Assembly: GCA_022447335.1 (NCBI GenBank)
Contig: JAKVCF010000045.1
Location: 1-15,244 of the forward strand
Direction of reading: 5' to 3'
Source: Planctomycetota bacterium
Lineage (GTDB): Bacteria; Planctomycetota; UBA1135
Length of the DNA stretch: 15,244 nucleotides
This document shows, piece by piece, positions 1-7,642 of the stretch. The notes beneath the pieces were generated by a model. The model was not told the DNA's origin. It did no database searches and worked only from the letters and a program-made list of their open reading frames with translations. Every line of letters starts with the position of its first letter. Position 1 is the first letter of the stretch. A program made the position numbers and the translations under genes.

Positions 1-20
1 ACTTTGGGTCCACCAAACAT
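1..20 (-). CDS. Start of a further operon gene (first six codons only, continues off the left edge)
   Basis: On the minus strand an ATG at 20-18 opens a frame reading M-F-G-G-P-K before the window ends. It is preceded by AGGAG (28-32 on the plus strand), with 7 nt between that ribosome-binding site and the ATG. The gap from the stop of the upstream phosphodiesterase lipoprotein is only 38 bp, so it would be the next gene of the same operon. The start MFGGPK resembles the start MFGLFGKK of the sulfatase-like gene at 5157-6071, but six residues cannot identify a family. I call it from the strong ribosome-binding site and the spacing only. Confidence 0.6.
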
Positions 21-58
21 GGTTCTTCTCCTGGGTCGTATGGGTCTGTGAATGCTCG

Positions 59-2263
59 CTAGAACAGGGGCTTACCGTCCATGTCCGCGGGCGGGACCAC
101 GTTAAATTCTTTGTACAACGTGGCAGTAATGTCTTCTAGAGCGGGGTCCTTCGACAGAGTAGCGCCGCTACGTACGATGATCGTGCCGCGCACCAGCTCG
201 GGATCCATCAGGTGGGATCCGGACCAACGGCTAACGTTGTCCACGATCACGGCATCTCCAGTGATCTCGCCGACCGCAGTCTCGTCCGAAGCACCATAAC
301 CAACATTGAACCCCAACTGCAGGTCTGGGGCGACATCGGTCATCGGGCCAGAAAAGACTTCGCTGGCCTTCCTGATCGTCGTGAGAACAGTGGCGCCGTC
401 TTCGTCACGAAGCGAGAGCAGCTTGTCACGCATCTCGTCGAGCAGCACATCGGCCTCTGCATCGGTCACGATCCCCTGCGGCTCACGCCCCTCTCGATTG
501 AGGATGATGCCGTTAAAACCAACCACATAAGCCTTAGTCTTCGACCAATCGACAATCGAGCTATCCCAGTCGATTTCGCCATCTTCTGTCTTACCACTTA
601 CTGCAATCATGCCAGGTTCGGCGCCATCTTTGAGCACCAGGTAGCCCTCCTGGAGCAGCCAATCATTCAAGTGCATTTTGCGCCGGAAGGGAGCAAAGCC
701 GTGGTCAGACATGATGATCAGCTCAACTGGCCCTTTGCCTTCCGCTTCCATCTTTTCGATGCGCGCAAGCAGTTCACCCAATGCTTCATCGACTTGGACG
801 TAGACGCGGTCGATCTGTTGAGCGGCTTCCGAATAGTCCGGGTCGTCGATCGCCGGGCCCGGATCCTCCTGATTGGGGTGCAGGTCGTCCTGCGCCCACC
901 ACAGCATATGTGAGCGAAGGTCAAGCGAACCCGTGTAGAAAAAGAGGCAGCCGCCGTTCGACTCAAGCTGGTCGCAGGCGTAATGCATCATCTCCTTGCG
1001 CTCCTCAAGCACAGTGTCCGACTGAGACACGAACTCCGCAGTGTTCAGAAGATCGGCCTTGTAGGCCTTGTAGGCATCGGGGAAGCCCTGGGTGTAGTAA
1101 GGCCCAATCGCGTCCGCCAGTTCTACCGCGGCTTCCGCCGGAGTCGACACCTCGAAGACAGGGTTCCAGGGGTCAACCTGGATCGGTGATGCGTAAAGCT
1201 CAAAGGGCTCGTCACCCTTGAGTAAGAAGCGAGTGTAGCCGGATAGTGCGACCATCCCTCCCATCACCGAGAACTCGACAGGGACCCAATCGGTCCACGT
1301 GCCCACCTGGGCAATGCCAAAGTGATCGCCGATCTGAACGGTCACCTGAGGCTCAGCACCGGTGTAGTCGATGAAAGCATCAAAGGTCGTAAAAACCTCT
1401 TGCTCAGACGCCATCTGTGCATTGAGCTCACCGATCTCCGTACCGATTTCAGCGACCAGAGTGTCGTTGCCAAGCGCCTCGGCTTCCCGGCGCTGGCGAC
1501 CAAGCTCCTCAATCCGGCCCATCAGGACACCAATGATCGACTTGGCAGTATCAGGCGGACCATAGATGCGCAATGGCACCTTGACCACTGCGCGGCCGTC
1601 ACCGGCCATTTGCAATGGTAGACGATTCACTGCCGCCTTACGGATGTAGTAAGAGTCACTGTCCTTTTCACTGCGGTCCGCACTCTCTGTCCAAAGAAAG
1701 GCCTTGCCGCTTGCAGCACCCGCGAGGTCAGGTGTACCCATATCCGGGAAGGTGACTGCGGTGGTCTCTGGCATAGGATAGTTGGCCGGCATGCGATGCA
1801 CATAAACCGGCACACCCGCCTCCGACATCACTTCCCAGAACGCGGGGAACTGTCGGGTACTTAGCTGCGCACCGCCGGTCAGTGGCATGTCATAGCCCAT
1901 TAGACTGACCTGCAATCCAACCGGCTCCGTTGTCGACATCGAGCTCAATACACCATAATTGGCACGGTCGACATGAATGAAGTCATAGAGACCATGCTTG
2001 CCTGGGTTGGTGCCGGTGATGAAGTTCGACCAGGACACCGGTGACTGCGGCGGCCAAGAAGTTTGCAACGGCTCAAAGGTTCCGACTTCGACCAAACGAG
2101 CGAAGTTTGGCAGCATGCCACGGTCGATGCGCTCTTGCAGCAATTCAGGATCGAGGCCATCGACACCAAAAACGACTACACGAGTGTCGCTCGTCGGTTC
2201 GCTAGAACCACAGCCACCCAGTAGCAGTAATGCGCATGTAGCCAAGATCAAATAGCGAGCCAT
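59..2263 (-). CDS. Lipoprotein of the alkaline phosphatase superfamily (type I phosphodiesterase / nucleotide pyrophosphatase type)
   Basis: This 734-residue protein has an N-terminal lipoprotein signal peptide with lipobox LLGGC (Cys18), so it should be lipid-anchored outside the cytoplasmic membrane. The fold is recognised from GVDGLD (metal ligand Asp35), a nucleophile region SPVSWSNFITG (Ser74/Ser77; the exact nucleophile is unclear), Asp448 and His452 in LDLRSH, Asp520-His521 in SDHGF, and His684 in SGSH. This is the usual two-metal ligand set. Residues 245-290 look like a coiled coil inside a long insertion between the nucleophile and the later ligands. It is a paralogue of the next gene upstream (2263-4479), sharing PLQTSW, SPVxWS and WSKTKA. 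The start is fixed by the lipobox and by AAGGAGG 7 nt upstream. The substrate is unknown; phosphodiester or sulfate-ester cleavage, or transferase activity, are all possible. The superfamily call is firm, the activity is not. Confidence 0.88.
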   Translation of the reverse strand: MARYLILATCALLLLGGCGSSEPTSDTRVVVFGVDGLDPELLQERIDRGMLPNFARLVEVGTFEPLQTSWPPQSPVSWSNFITGTNPGKHGLYDFIHVDRANYGVLSSMSTTEPVGLQVSLMGYDMPLTGGAQLSTRQFPAFWEVMSEAGVPVYVHRMPANYPMPETTAVTFPDMGTPDLAGAASGKAFLWTESADRSEKDSDSYYIRKAAVNRLPLQMAGDGRAVVKVPLRIYGPPDTAKSIIGVLMGRIEELGRQRREAEALGNDTLVAEIGTEIGELNAQMASEQEVFTTFDAFIDYTGAEPQVTVQIGDHFGIAQVGTWTDWVPVEFSVMGGMVALSGYTRFLLKGDEPFELYASPIQVDPWNPVFEVSTPAEAAVELADAIGPYYTQGFPDAYKAYKADLLNTAEFVSQSDTVLEERKEMMHYACDQLESNGGCLFFYTGSLDLRSHMLWWAQDDLHPNQEDPGPAIDDPDYSEAAQQIDRVYVQVDEALGELLARIEKMEAEGKGPVELIIMSDHGFAPFRRKMHLNDWLLQEGYLVLKDGAEPGMIAVSGKTEDGEIDWDSSIVDWSKTKAYVVGFNGIILNREGREPQGIVTDAEADVLLDEMRDKLLSLRDEDGATVLTTIRKASEVFSGPMTDVAPDLQLGFNVGYGASDETAVGEITGDAVIVDNVSRWSGSHLMDPELVRGTIIVRSGATLSKDPALEDITATLYKEFNVVPPADMDGKPLF

Positions 2264-4479
2264 TAGGCGACCTCCTTAGCAGGATCGTCGCCAGCCGGGA
2301 CAGGCTGAGCCTCCTTCGGCTTCTTGTCAGGTTTGCGATCGCCAAACAGCGGCTGACCTTGCAAATACGGAGGCAGGTTACATCCGAATAACTGCAATGC
2401 TGTCGGCGCCATATCCATCAAATCCGGAGTATCCGTGTTGATCTTACGATCACAGAACATCACCCCCGGAACTTCGCGCGGGTCAATGCAATGGTCGCCT
2501 GACCACGACTTGGTGTTATCGCTAAATGTCTCAGCTGGAACTGCACCAGTCGCACAATTCCAAGAGTTCCGGTAGCCGCGCACATAACCGGCAAATAGGT
2601 CCGGTGCCTCAAAAACATAAGGACCCGTAAAGATGTCCTCAGCATCAAATACTTCGCGGAAGATAGTTTGACCAGTCTTTGGATCCTCCAGCCTCATCAA
2701 GCCCTCCTGGATCTCCTTTTTGACCTGACGCAACTCCTCGCCTTCTTCGACAATACCGCCGCGCTCACGTGCCTTGCGATTGATAAACAGACCGGTCAAA
2801 CCCAGTGAAAAGGCCTTAGTTTTCGACCAGTCAACATCCTGCAACCAATCACGACTGATCTGCTTTCCCGTTGCTTCATCGACCGAAGCATCGCCCTTTA
2901 GCACCAAGAACCCGTTGTCTCGCAGCCAGGCATTCAGGTTGACACCTCGCTGGAACTGACAGAATCCGTGGTCACTAATGATGAACAATACATCGCGCTT
3001 TGGGTCAAGCTTGGACTGCACCTCGGCGATGAGGCCGTCGGCTTTCTCGTAGATCTCAGCGATCTTGTCCTTACCCCACTCTGTGTCCTTTCCTTCGTTT
3101 GCCGGATGCTCCGGGTCAAGGTAACGGTGGAACATGTGCGAGACGCGATCCGTGCCGTCAAACACACAGACCACTGAACCTTTCCGGGTCGTCTGCAACG
3201 CGTCGAAAAGCTGTAGGCGTCGCTCTTCCCAGATATTCAGAGACTGCTTCCAGAAAGCCTCTTCGTCGATCACGCGCTCGTTCAGTGCCCAAGTATCTTC
3301 AGCTAGACCCAGGGTCGCAAAAGGACCGTGCTTCTTCGCTAGGTAGATCGAATACACCGTCGGGTGCGCAATCGGCATGATCGGGTTCGCAGGGTCGATC
3401 TGGATCGGCGTCATGTAGAGGCCGAACTCGGGATCGGTACCCATGCAGTAGAAACGCGCGATGCCGGCAGCCTTAGCGCCCCCATGCTTGGACTTGAACT
3501 CAAGCGTAATCCAGTCGCTGTACTCCTTGACACCCAGCTCGACAACCTGGTCATCACCCTTAGCGCCAATAGTCAGACGTAGCTTTTGGTTTTCACTCAG
3601 CACCTCAACCTTCATCGGAATGCGCATCGGCTCAGGCTTAGCCGCACCCGGATCTGCCGGACCGGTAATCGAGCAACGCACAATGTTTCCCTGACGCCCA
3701 ACCATATTGACATCACCACCAGCCTCCGGGCCGGTCAACGAACTGTCAGTGGTCCAGAAACTAAAAGAACCCTGAGTGCCTTTGAGGTCGGGCACGCACA
3801 TCCCGGAAAGACAGGCACCGTGGAACTTCTCCGGTGGAAAGGTGATTGGCACCCGAATGATGTTCGAAAAAATCTTCTTCTCGCCCAGAATGGCCCACCA
3901 CGGCTTACCCTTACGAAGCAAGCGAATGCCACCAGTCGGCTTCTTGAAAAACTCCTTCTTACCGATCTTCAGAAGCGCCTTCTCCCCCTGGGTAATCTCA
4001 GTCGACGACAGGATCGGCAGGTAAGTGCAGGGGTCGCGAGTAATGAAGTCGAAGATATTGTGGCGCGAAGCGTCGACTCCTGTCGAAAAGCTCGACCAGG
4101 CGACCGGCGACATCGAAGGCCAGCTCGTCTGCAGTGGCGAGAAGTGCCCCTGCTGCGCAATGGCTTTCATGTTGGGCATCCGGCCCTCATCCATGAAGCG
4201 CTGCGCAAGCAGTGGGTCCATACCATCGAAGCCAATGATGACCATGCGCTTGGTCTCGCCCTTGATTCGCCCCTTGCCCGTCAGGACCCTTAAAAGGACC
4301 TTGACTGGATAGGCAAGCACGATAGCGACTGCCAAGAACAGGGCCCCGATGAGAACCAGGCCGCCAGACAAGAAGGCAACTCCCGCACCTGGCCCGATGT
4401 AAGCGGAGGCCGGCTGGGCCGCGGCAAACACGACCACCAGGGTGGAGAACGCGAGGAGGCGGGTGGGTCGACGGGTCAT
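2263..4479 (-). CDS. Alkaline phosphatase superfamily protein with signal peptide and membrane segment (phosphodiesterase type)
   Basis: This 738-residue protein starts with a Sec-type signal peptide (residues 1-26, ending PASA) directly followed by YIGPGAG and a hydrophobic segment at about 32-57. The catalytic domain should therefore be membrane-tethered, probably on the outer face. Metal-site motifs are GFDGMD (Asp85), SPVAWSSFSTG (Ser124 region), DGTDRVSH (Asp444, His448), SDHGF (Asp503, His504) and SGDH (His663). The last 30 residues are a Lys/Pro-rich charged tail. I chose the ATG at 4479 because it puts the signal peptide at the N-terminus. The in-frame GTG at 4542 would add 21 residues before the signal and has a purine tract only 1 nt away. 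It lies 81 bp after cysC and overlaps the next gene by 1 bp. The reaction and substrate are not known; the family cleaves or transfers phosphate or sulfate esters. Confidence 0.87.
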   Translation of the reverse strand: MTRRPTRLLAFSTLVVVFAAAQPASAYIGPGAGVAFLSGGLVLIGALFLAVAIVLAYPVKVLLRVLTGKGRIKGETKRMVIIGFDGMDPLLAQRFMDEGRMPNMKAIAQQGHFSPLQTSWPSMSPVAWSSFSTGVDASRHNIFDFITRDPCTYLPILSSTEITQGEKALLKIGKKEFFKKPTGGIRLLRKGKPWWAILGEKKIFSNIIRVPITFPPEKFHGACLSGMCVPDLKGTQGSFSFWTTDSSLTGPEAGGDVNMVGRQGNIVRCSITGPADPGAAKPEPMRIPMKVEVLSENQKLRLTIGAKGDDQVVELGVKEYSDWITLEFKSKHGGAKAAGIARFYCMGTDPEFGLYMTPIQIDPANPIMPIAHPTVYSIYLAKKHGPFATLGLAEDTWALNERVIDEEAFWKQSLNIWEERRLQLFDALQTTRKGSVVCVFDGTDRVSHMFHRYLDPEHPANEGKDTEWGKDKIAEIYEKADGLIAEVQSKLDPKRDVLFIISDHGFCQFQRGVNLNAWLRDNGFLVLKGDASVDEATGKQISRDWLQDVDWSKTKAFSLGLTGLFINRKARERGGIVEEGEELRQVKKEIQEGLMRLEDPKTGQTIFREVFDAEDIFTGPYVFEAPDLFAGYVRGYRNSWNCATGAVPAETFSDNTKSWSGDHCIDPREVPGVMFCDRKINTDTPDLMDMAPTALQLFGCNLPPYLQGQPLFGDRKPDKKPKEAQPVPAGDDPAKEVA
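2271..2277 (-). promoter_or_regulatory. Shine-Dalgarno AAGGAGG for the lipoprotein gene, inside the upstream gene's last codons
   Basis: AAGGAGG on the minus strand lies 7 nt before the ATG at 2263. The stop of the upstream gene and this ATG overlap by one base (TAATG). A strong ribosome-binding site within the upstream coding end plus a one-base overlap points to translational coupling, so the two phosphodiesterase paralogues are probably made in fixed ratio. Confidence 0.8.
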
Positions 4480-4509
4480 AGCAGCCCTGGCGCATGAAAG
4501 TGCACCAGA

Positions 4510-4526
4510 GGGAAGCACGGCTTCCC
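4510..4526 (-). other. Intercistronic hairpin between cysC and the phosphodiesterase gene
   Basis: The plus strand reads GGGAAGC-ACG-GCTTCCC, a perfect 7-bp stem with a 3-nt loop. In the minus-strand transcript it lies about 30 nt upstream of the ATG at 4479. No T-run follows it, so it is not a convincing terminator. It could be an mRNA-stability or processing structure, or it could be chance. Confidence 0.4.
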
Positions 4527-4560
4527 AGGAAGGGATTCTCACCCCTCCCCGGTCAAATTT

Positions 4561-5115
4561 CTAGGCACTCGTGGTCGCAGTGCCCGGAATCAGGCTTTGC
4601 GACTCTAGATATTCGAGAATGGCCGCAAGCGACTCTTCCGGCGACTGATTCTCCGAATACACCCGAATTTCCGGGCTTTCCGGAGCCTCGTATGGGTCCG
4701 AAATGCCCGTAAAGTTCTTGATCTCGCCGGAAATGGCCTTGGCATAGAGACCCTTGACGTCGCGATTGGTGAGCTCTTCGATCGAACATTCCGTGTAGAC
4801 CTCGACGAAGTCACCGATCATCGTACGGCACTGGCCGCGCACGTCCGCGTAGGGCGAAATCGCAGCAGTCATGACGATGACACCGTTACGACTCAGCAAC
4901 TTGGCGACGTAGCCAATGCGGCGGATATTCGTATCACGGTCCTCCTTCGAGAAGCCGAGGCCCTTCGAGAGGTTCTCGCGGACTTCGTCACCGTCGAGGA
5001 TCTCGACCTTGCATCCGCGCTTACGGAGCTCAGGCTCGAGCATGCGGCTGAGAGTTGATTTACCGGAACCGGATAGACCGGTGAACCAGAGGCAAAAACC
5101 TTTGTGGTCACTCAT
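4561..5115 (-). CDS. cysC: Adenylylsulfate (APS) kinase
   Basis: This cytoplasmic enzyme phosphorylates APS with ATP to give PAPS, the sulfate donor for sulfotransferases and, in some bacteria, the substrate for PAPS reduction. The 184-residue protein has the P-loop GLSGSGKST (13-21), the family stretch LDGDEVRENL, and then DRDTNIRRIGYVAKLL, ISPYADVR, RDVKGLYAKA and KNFTGISDPYEAPE. These are close to the CysC consensus throughout, with no fused sulfurylase domain. The ATG at 5115 is chosen because the P-loop then falls at the usual distance from the N-terminus. A longer frame back to 5196 would overlap the preceding gene. No clear Shine-Dalgarno is visible, so it may rely on readthrough from the upstream gene 41 bp away. 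It pairs functionally with sat two genes upstream. Confidence 0.95.
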   Translation of the reverse strand: MSDHKGFCLWFTGLSGSGKSTLSRMLEPELRKRGCKVEILDGDEVRENLSKGLGFSKEDRDTNIRRIGYVAKLLSRNGVIVMTAAISPYADVRGQCRTMIGDFVEVYTECSIEELTNRDVKGLYAKAISGEIKNFTGISDPYEAPESPEIRVYSENQSPEESLAAILEYLESQSLIPGTATTSA

Positions 5116-5156
5116 TTCAGGATGATTGGCTTGGAGATGAAAACTTTCGAGGTGGA

Positions 5157-6071
5157 TTACTTGAGCTTTCCTTCGAGAAAAGGAACTTCGAAGCACTTGT
5201 CGTGCATGATCGGGCCGTGGCCGAAATAACCAGCCTCGCCGAACAGTTCACCGTGGTCAGCGGTGACGATTACCCAAGTATCTTTGGGCAGCATGTCATA
5301 GAAACGCGGGAAAACTTCCTGATCGAGATACTTAACTGTGTTGACCTGACGCTGACGACACTTCTCAATCATGTCCATGTCCATGAACTCGCCTGACTCA
5401 TTGTCGGAAACCAACGTGCCCTCGTCATCAATCTGGTTATCCAGCTTGCGAAAGATGCCGTTAACGCCGGAGATATGCGGCAGATCGTTCTTATCTTCGT
5501 CGGGCAGACCGTAGGGGTAGTGAGTTTCGCCTACGTTCATCAGATAGAACTGCGGACGGTTGCCGGCGATGCCTTTGGACTCGCGCCTCTTGTGCGACTC
5601 GATCTCATCCAGCATTAGATTCATATCGTTATGCTTCGGCATGAGCTTAAAAGTGGAAAAGTCGCGATTAATCCCTGTAGCCGGGTTGAGTACCGGCAAG
5701 GACACCAATCCATGTGTCTCATAGCCCTTATTCTGCAAATATTTCGGCAACCACAAGTGCGGAATCATCGCCTCAAATCCAGCTTCGTCAACGCCAAGAC
5801 GGTCCTTAAACTTGTAGAGATCGTGCTTGTAGTACTCCGAAGCGTAAACCTCAGGTGGACTGGTATGCGGCACTAGGCCTGTTAACAGGTTGTAGTGCGA
5901 GGGAGCTGTCCACGACGCGTACGTGAAGCGACGCTCAACATTATCAAGACCACCGCAAAGCTTCGCAATGTTCTCGGGCTTGGCCGCCATGAACGAGTCA
6001 TAACGGCAGGAATCCAGCGTGATCACGAACAGATGGTTCAGTTCGCGCTTCTTTCCAAACAGGCCAAACAT
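5157..6071 (-). CDS. Compact sulfatase-family (alkaline phosphatase superfamily) hydrolase with Thr at the nucleophile position
   Basis: This 304-residue protein has no signal peptide, so it is probably cytoplasmic. The sulfatase-type fold is seen in FVITLDSCRYD (Asp20 as metal ligand), SWTAPSHYNLLTG (52-64), GETHYPY (His184), VTADHGE (Asp272, His273) and GHGP (His285). Against the sulfatase signature C/S-x-P-x-R, the motif here is T55-A-P-S-H59. The formylglycine-forming Cys/Ser and the Arg are therefore both absent. A phosphoesterase, phosphotransferase or non-classical activity is more likely than a formylglycine sulfatase. It ends soon after the last ligand motif, shorter than most sulfatases, and without a frameshift that I can see. 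The start is supported by GAGGGAG 7 nt upstream (6079-6085). It sits between sat (29-bp gap) and cysC (41-bp gap), so its role is probably tied to sulfate activation or to the product of it. Confidence 0.85.
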   Translation of the reverse strand: MFGLFGKKRELNHLFVITLDSCRYDSFMAAKPENIAKLCGGLDNVERRFTYASWTAPSHYNLLTGLVPHTSPPEVYASEYYKHDLYKFKDRLGVDEAGFEAMIPHLWLPKYLQNKGYETHGLVSLPVLNPATGINRDFSTFKLMPKHNDMNLMLDEIESHKRRESKGIAGNRPQFYLMNVGETHYPYGLPDEDKNDLPHISGVNGIFRKLDNQIDDEGTLVSDNESGEFMDMDMIEKCRQRQVNTVKYLDQEVFPRFYDMLPKDTWVIVTADHGELFGEAGYFGHGPIMHDKCFEVPFLEGKLK

Positions 6072-6100
6072 GGATGGGCTCCCTCGTCTACAGGATGGGG

Positions 6101-7276
6101 TCAGGCGTTCGCCGTTTCTTTAGCGGCGTAAGCAGCGATCAGGATGTCAGCGACTTCCGGGCGGGTGAACTCAGCTGGCGGACGCTCACCATTCGTAAGC
6201 ATCTCACGAACCTTGGTGCCGCTCAGAAAAATCTTATCTTCGTTGCTAGCTGGGCTGGATTTAGTCGAAGCCATTCCGCCAGTCAGTTTGCAGTAGAACG
6301 CGTGCTCAAAGAGAAGGGTGTCGATGCCTATCTCGCCGGGCTCGAAGTTCTGGAAGATTGCCTGTGCGTCGAAGGTCCCGTAGTAGGAACCAACGCCGGC
6401 ATGATCGCGACCAATAATAATGTGCGTACAGCCGTAGTTCTGACGGCAAAGAGCGTGCAGGATGGCTTCACGCGGACCGCCATAGCGCATAGCCTGCGGG
6501 TAGACGCCCAGCATGGTGCGGTCGAGTGGATAGTACTTGGACAGCAACGCGTGATAGCACTCCATTCGGGTGTCCGACGGTATGTCGTCTGACTTGGTAT
6601 CACCCACAAGAGGGTGCACCAGCAGACCGTCGGTCTGCTCAAGAGCAACCTTCGTCAGGTACTCATGTGCACGGTGAATCGGGTTACGAGTCTGGAAAGC
6701 AACTATGGTGTTCCAACCCCTCTCCGCAAAAGCAGCGCGCGTCTGCACCGGGGTGAGGCGATAGTCGTTGTGCTTCTCGTAACCAGGCAAGTTGGCAACC
6801 ACTATGGCGCCTCCAACGTAGGTGTCACCGATCGAGCTCAAATAGCCCCACGCCGGATGCGACTCGTCAGCTTGACTGCCTGAACCGCTATAGCACTTGT
6901 CCAACTCGTTCTTCTTATCCGGGGCCCAGACATCGCTAACCTGCATGGTGCCATAAACGGTGCCATCTTCGCCCACCAGAGCAATCTCACTGCCCACAGC
7001 CGGAGCATCAAAGCCACCCTTGGTGGCGAGCACGACGGGCAACGGCCACGCGGTGCCGTTGGCGAGACGCATGTTGGCGACCACGCTGTCGTAGTCAGCC
7101 TGGCCCATGAAACCCTCTAACGGGCTCATCGCGCCAACTGCGATCATTTCCAAGTCGCTAGCCTCACGCGAATTCAACGGAAATTGAGGCAGTTGAGCCG
7201 CCTTTGCAATCAGGGCATCGCGTTCGGCGCCTTCGACCACGCGGTTAACCAGGGTTCCACCGTGAGGGGATATCAT
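6101..7276 (-). CDS. sat: Sulfate adenylyltransferase (ATP sulfurylase)
   Basis: This cytoplasmic enzyme makes APS and pyrophosphate from ATP and sulfate, the first step of sulfate activation. The 391-residue length fits the single-subunit Sat type rather than CysD/CysN. Visible motifs are MSPLEGFMG (50-58), the nucleotide-binding QTRNPIHRAHE (195-205), GDTKSDDIP, MRYGGPREA (263-271), GRDHAGVG (289-296) and SGTKVREML (352-360). All expected motifs are intact. The ATG at 7276 is preceded by a weak AAAGG 6 nt upstream. The gene follows the ribbon-helix-helix regulator by 55 bp and precedes the sulfatase-like gene by 29 bp. With cysC downstream it forms a complete PAPS-producing pair. A dissimilatory role is unlikely because no APS reductase is nearby, but that cannot be excluded from this window. 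Confidence 0.97.
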   Translation of the reverse strand: MISPHGGTLVNRVVEGAERDALIAKAAQLPQFPLNSREASDLEMIAVGAMSPLEGFMGQADYDSVVANMRLANGTAWPLPVVLATKGGFDAPAVGSEIALVGEDGTVYGTMQVSDVWAPDKKNELDKCYSGSGSQADESHPAWGYLSSIGDTYVGGAIVVANLPGYEKHNDYRLTPVQTRAAFAERGWNTIVAFQTRNPIHRAHEYLTKVALEQTDGLLVHPLVGDTKSDDIPSDTRMECYHALLSKYYPLDRTMLGVYPQAMRYGGPREAILHALCRQNYGCTHIIIGRDHAGVGSYYGTFDAQAIFQNFEPGEIGIDTLLFEHAFYCKLTGGMASTKSSPASNEDKIFLSGTKVREMLTNGERPPAEFTRPEVADILIAAYAAKETANA

Positions 7277-7331
7277 GTCTGCCTTTTATTATTTAGGGGT
7301 GTACTAGGAAATTGCTTTTCTTGTCGGCGCT

Positions 7332-7553
7332 CTACAGGTAGCCAAGATTGCGAAGCTTTTGCTTAACGATCTCGAGCTCATCGGGAGTGAACTCACCGGA
7401 TTCCGATTTGGTCTCAACCTCGCCCATCAAGTCACGCAGCACAAAGACGATGAAGTCCGTGGGCGAAGAGAAGCCAGTGTTCTCGATGACCTGGTGAATC
7501 CGCCGGTAGAGCGGACGAGGGATCTTGACGGTTACCCGGGATTCCTTCTGCAT
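7332..7553 (-). CDS. Ribbon-helix-helix (CopG/MetJ-Arc type) small DNA-binding protein, probable operon regulator
   Basis: The 73-residue protein opens with a beta strand (SRVTVKIP, 5-12), then helices LYRRIHQVIENTG and SPTDFIVFVLRDLMG. This matches the short dimeric ribbon-helix-helix DNA-binding fold. A second, acidic helical part (50-70) ends in LRNLGYL. I chose the ATG at 7553; an open frame continues upstream to 7826 but it has no domain and runs through the divergent promoter region. It is the first gene of the sat operon, 55 bp before sat, so it is a good candidate for its own and the operon's regulator. The three 11-bp-spaced repeats at 7614-7642 lie 61-89 bp upstream of its start. 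The C-terminal LxxLGY motif is discussed under findings. No toxin gene is adjacent, so it is probably not an antitoxin. Confidence 0.8.
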   Translation of the reverse strand: MQKESRVTVKIPRPLYRRIHQVIENTGFSSPTDFIVFVLRDLMGEVETKSESGEFTPDELEIVKQKLRNLGYL

Positions 7554-7613
7554 GGCGCTTGCCGTGAAAACAGCCGAAAAGTGTACCCAGGAAAGAATGT
7601 TCTCGCACCCCTT

Positions 7614-7642
7614 TTTGGAGTGCATTTGGAGTGTGATTGGAG
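7614..7642. repeat. Three direct repeats of TTGGAG with an exact 11-bp period, candidate operator
   Basis: TTGGAG occurs at 7615-7620, 7626-7631 and 7637-7642. The first two units share nine bases (TTTGGAGTG). A period of about one helical turn puts all copies on the same DNA face, as expected for cooperative binding of ribbon-helix-helix dimers. They lie just upstream of the gene for such a protein. Function is inferred. Confidence 0.6.

Noticed and set aside
4480..4542. GTG start at 4542 giving 21 more residues on the phosphodiesterase
   Set aside because: It would put 21 residues in front of a clear signal peptide, and its purine-rich site is only 1 nt from the GTG. The ATG at 4479 gives a normal signal peptide.
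5116..5196. Longer CysC start at 5196
   Set aside because: It overlaps the end of the preceding gene and adds a stretch unlike CysC; the P-loop position fits the ATG at 5115.
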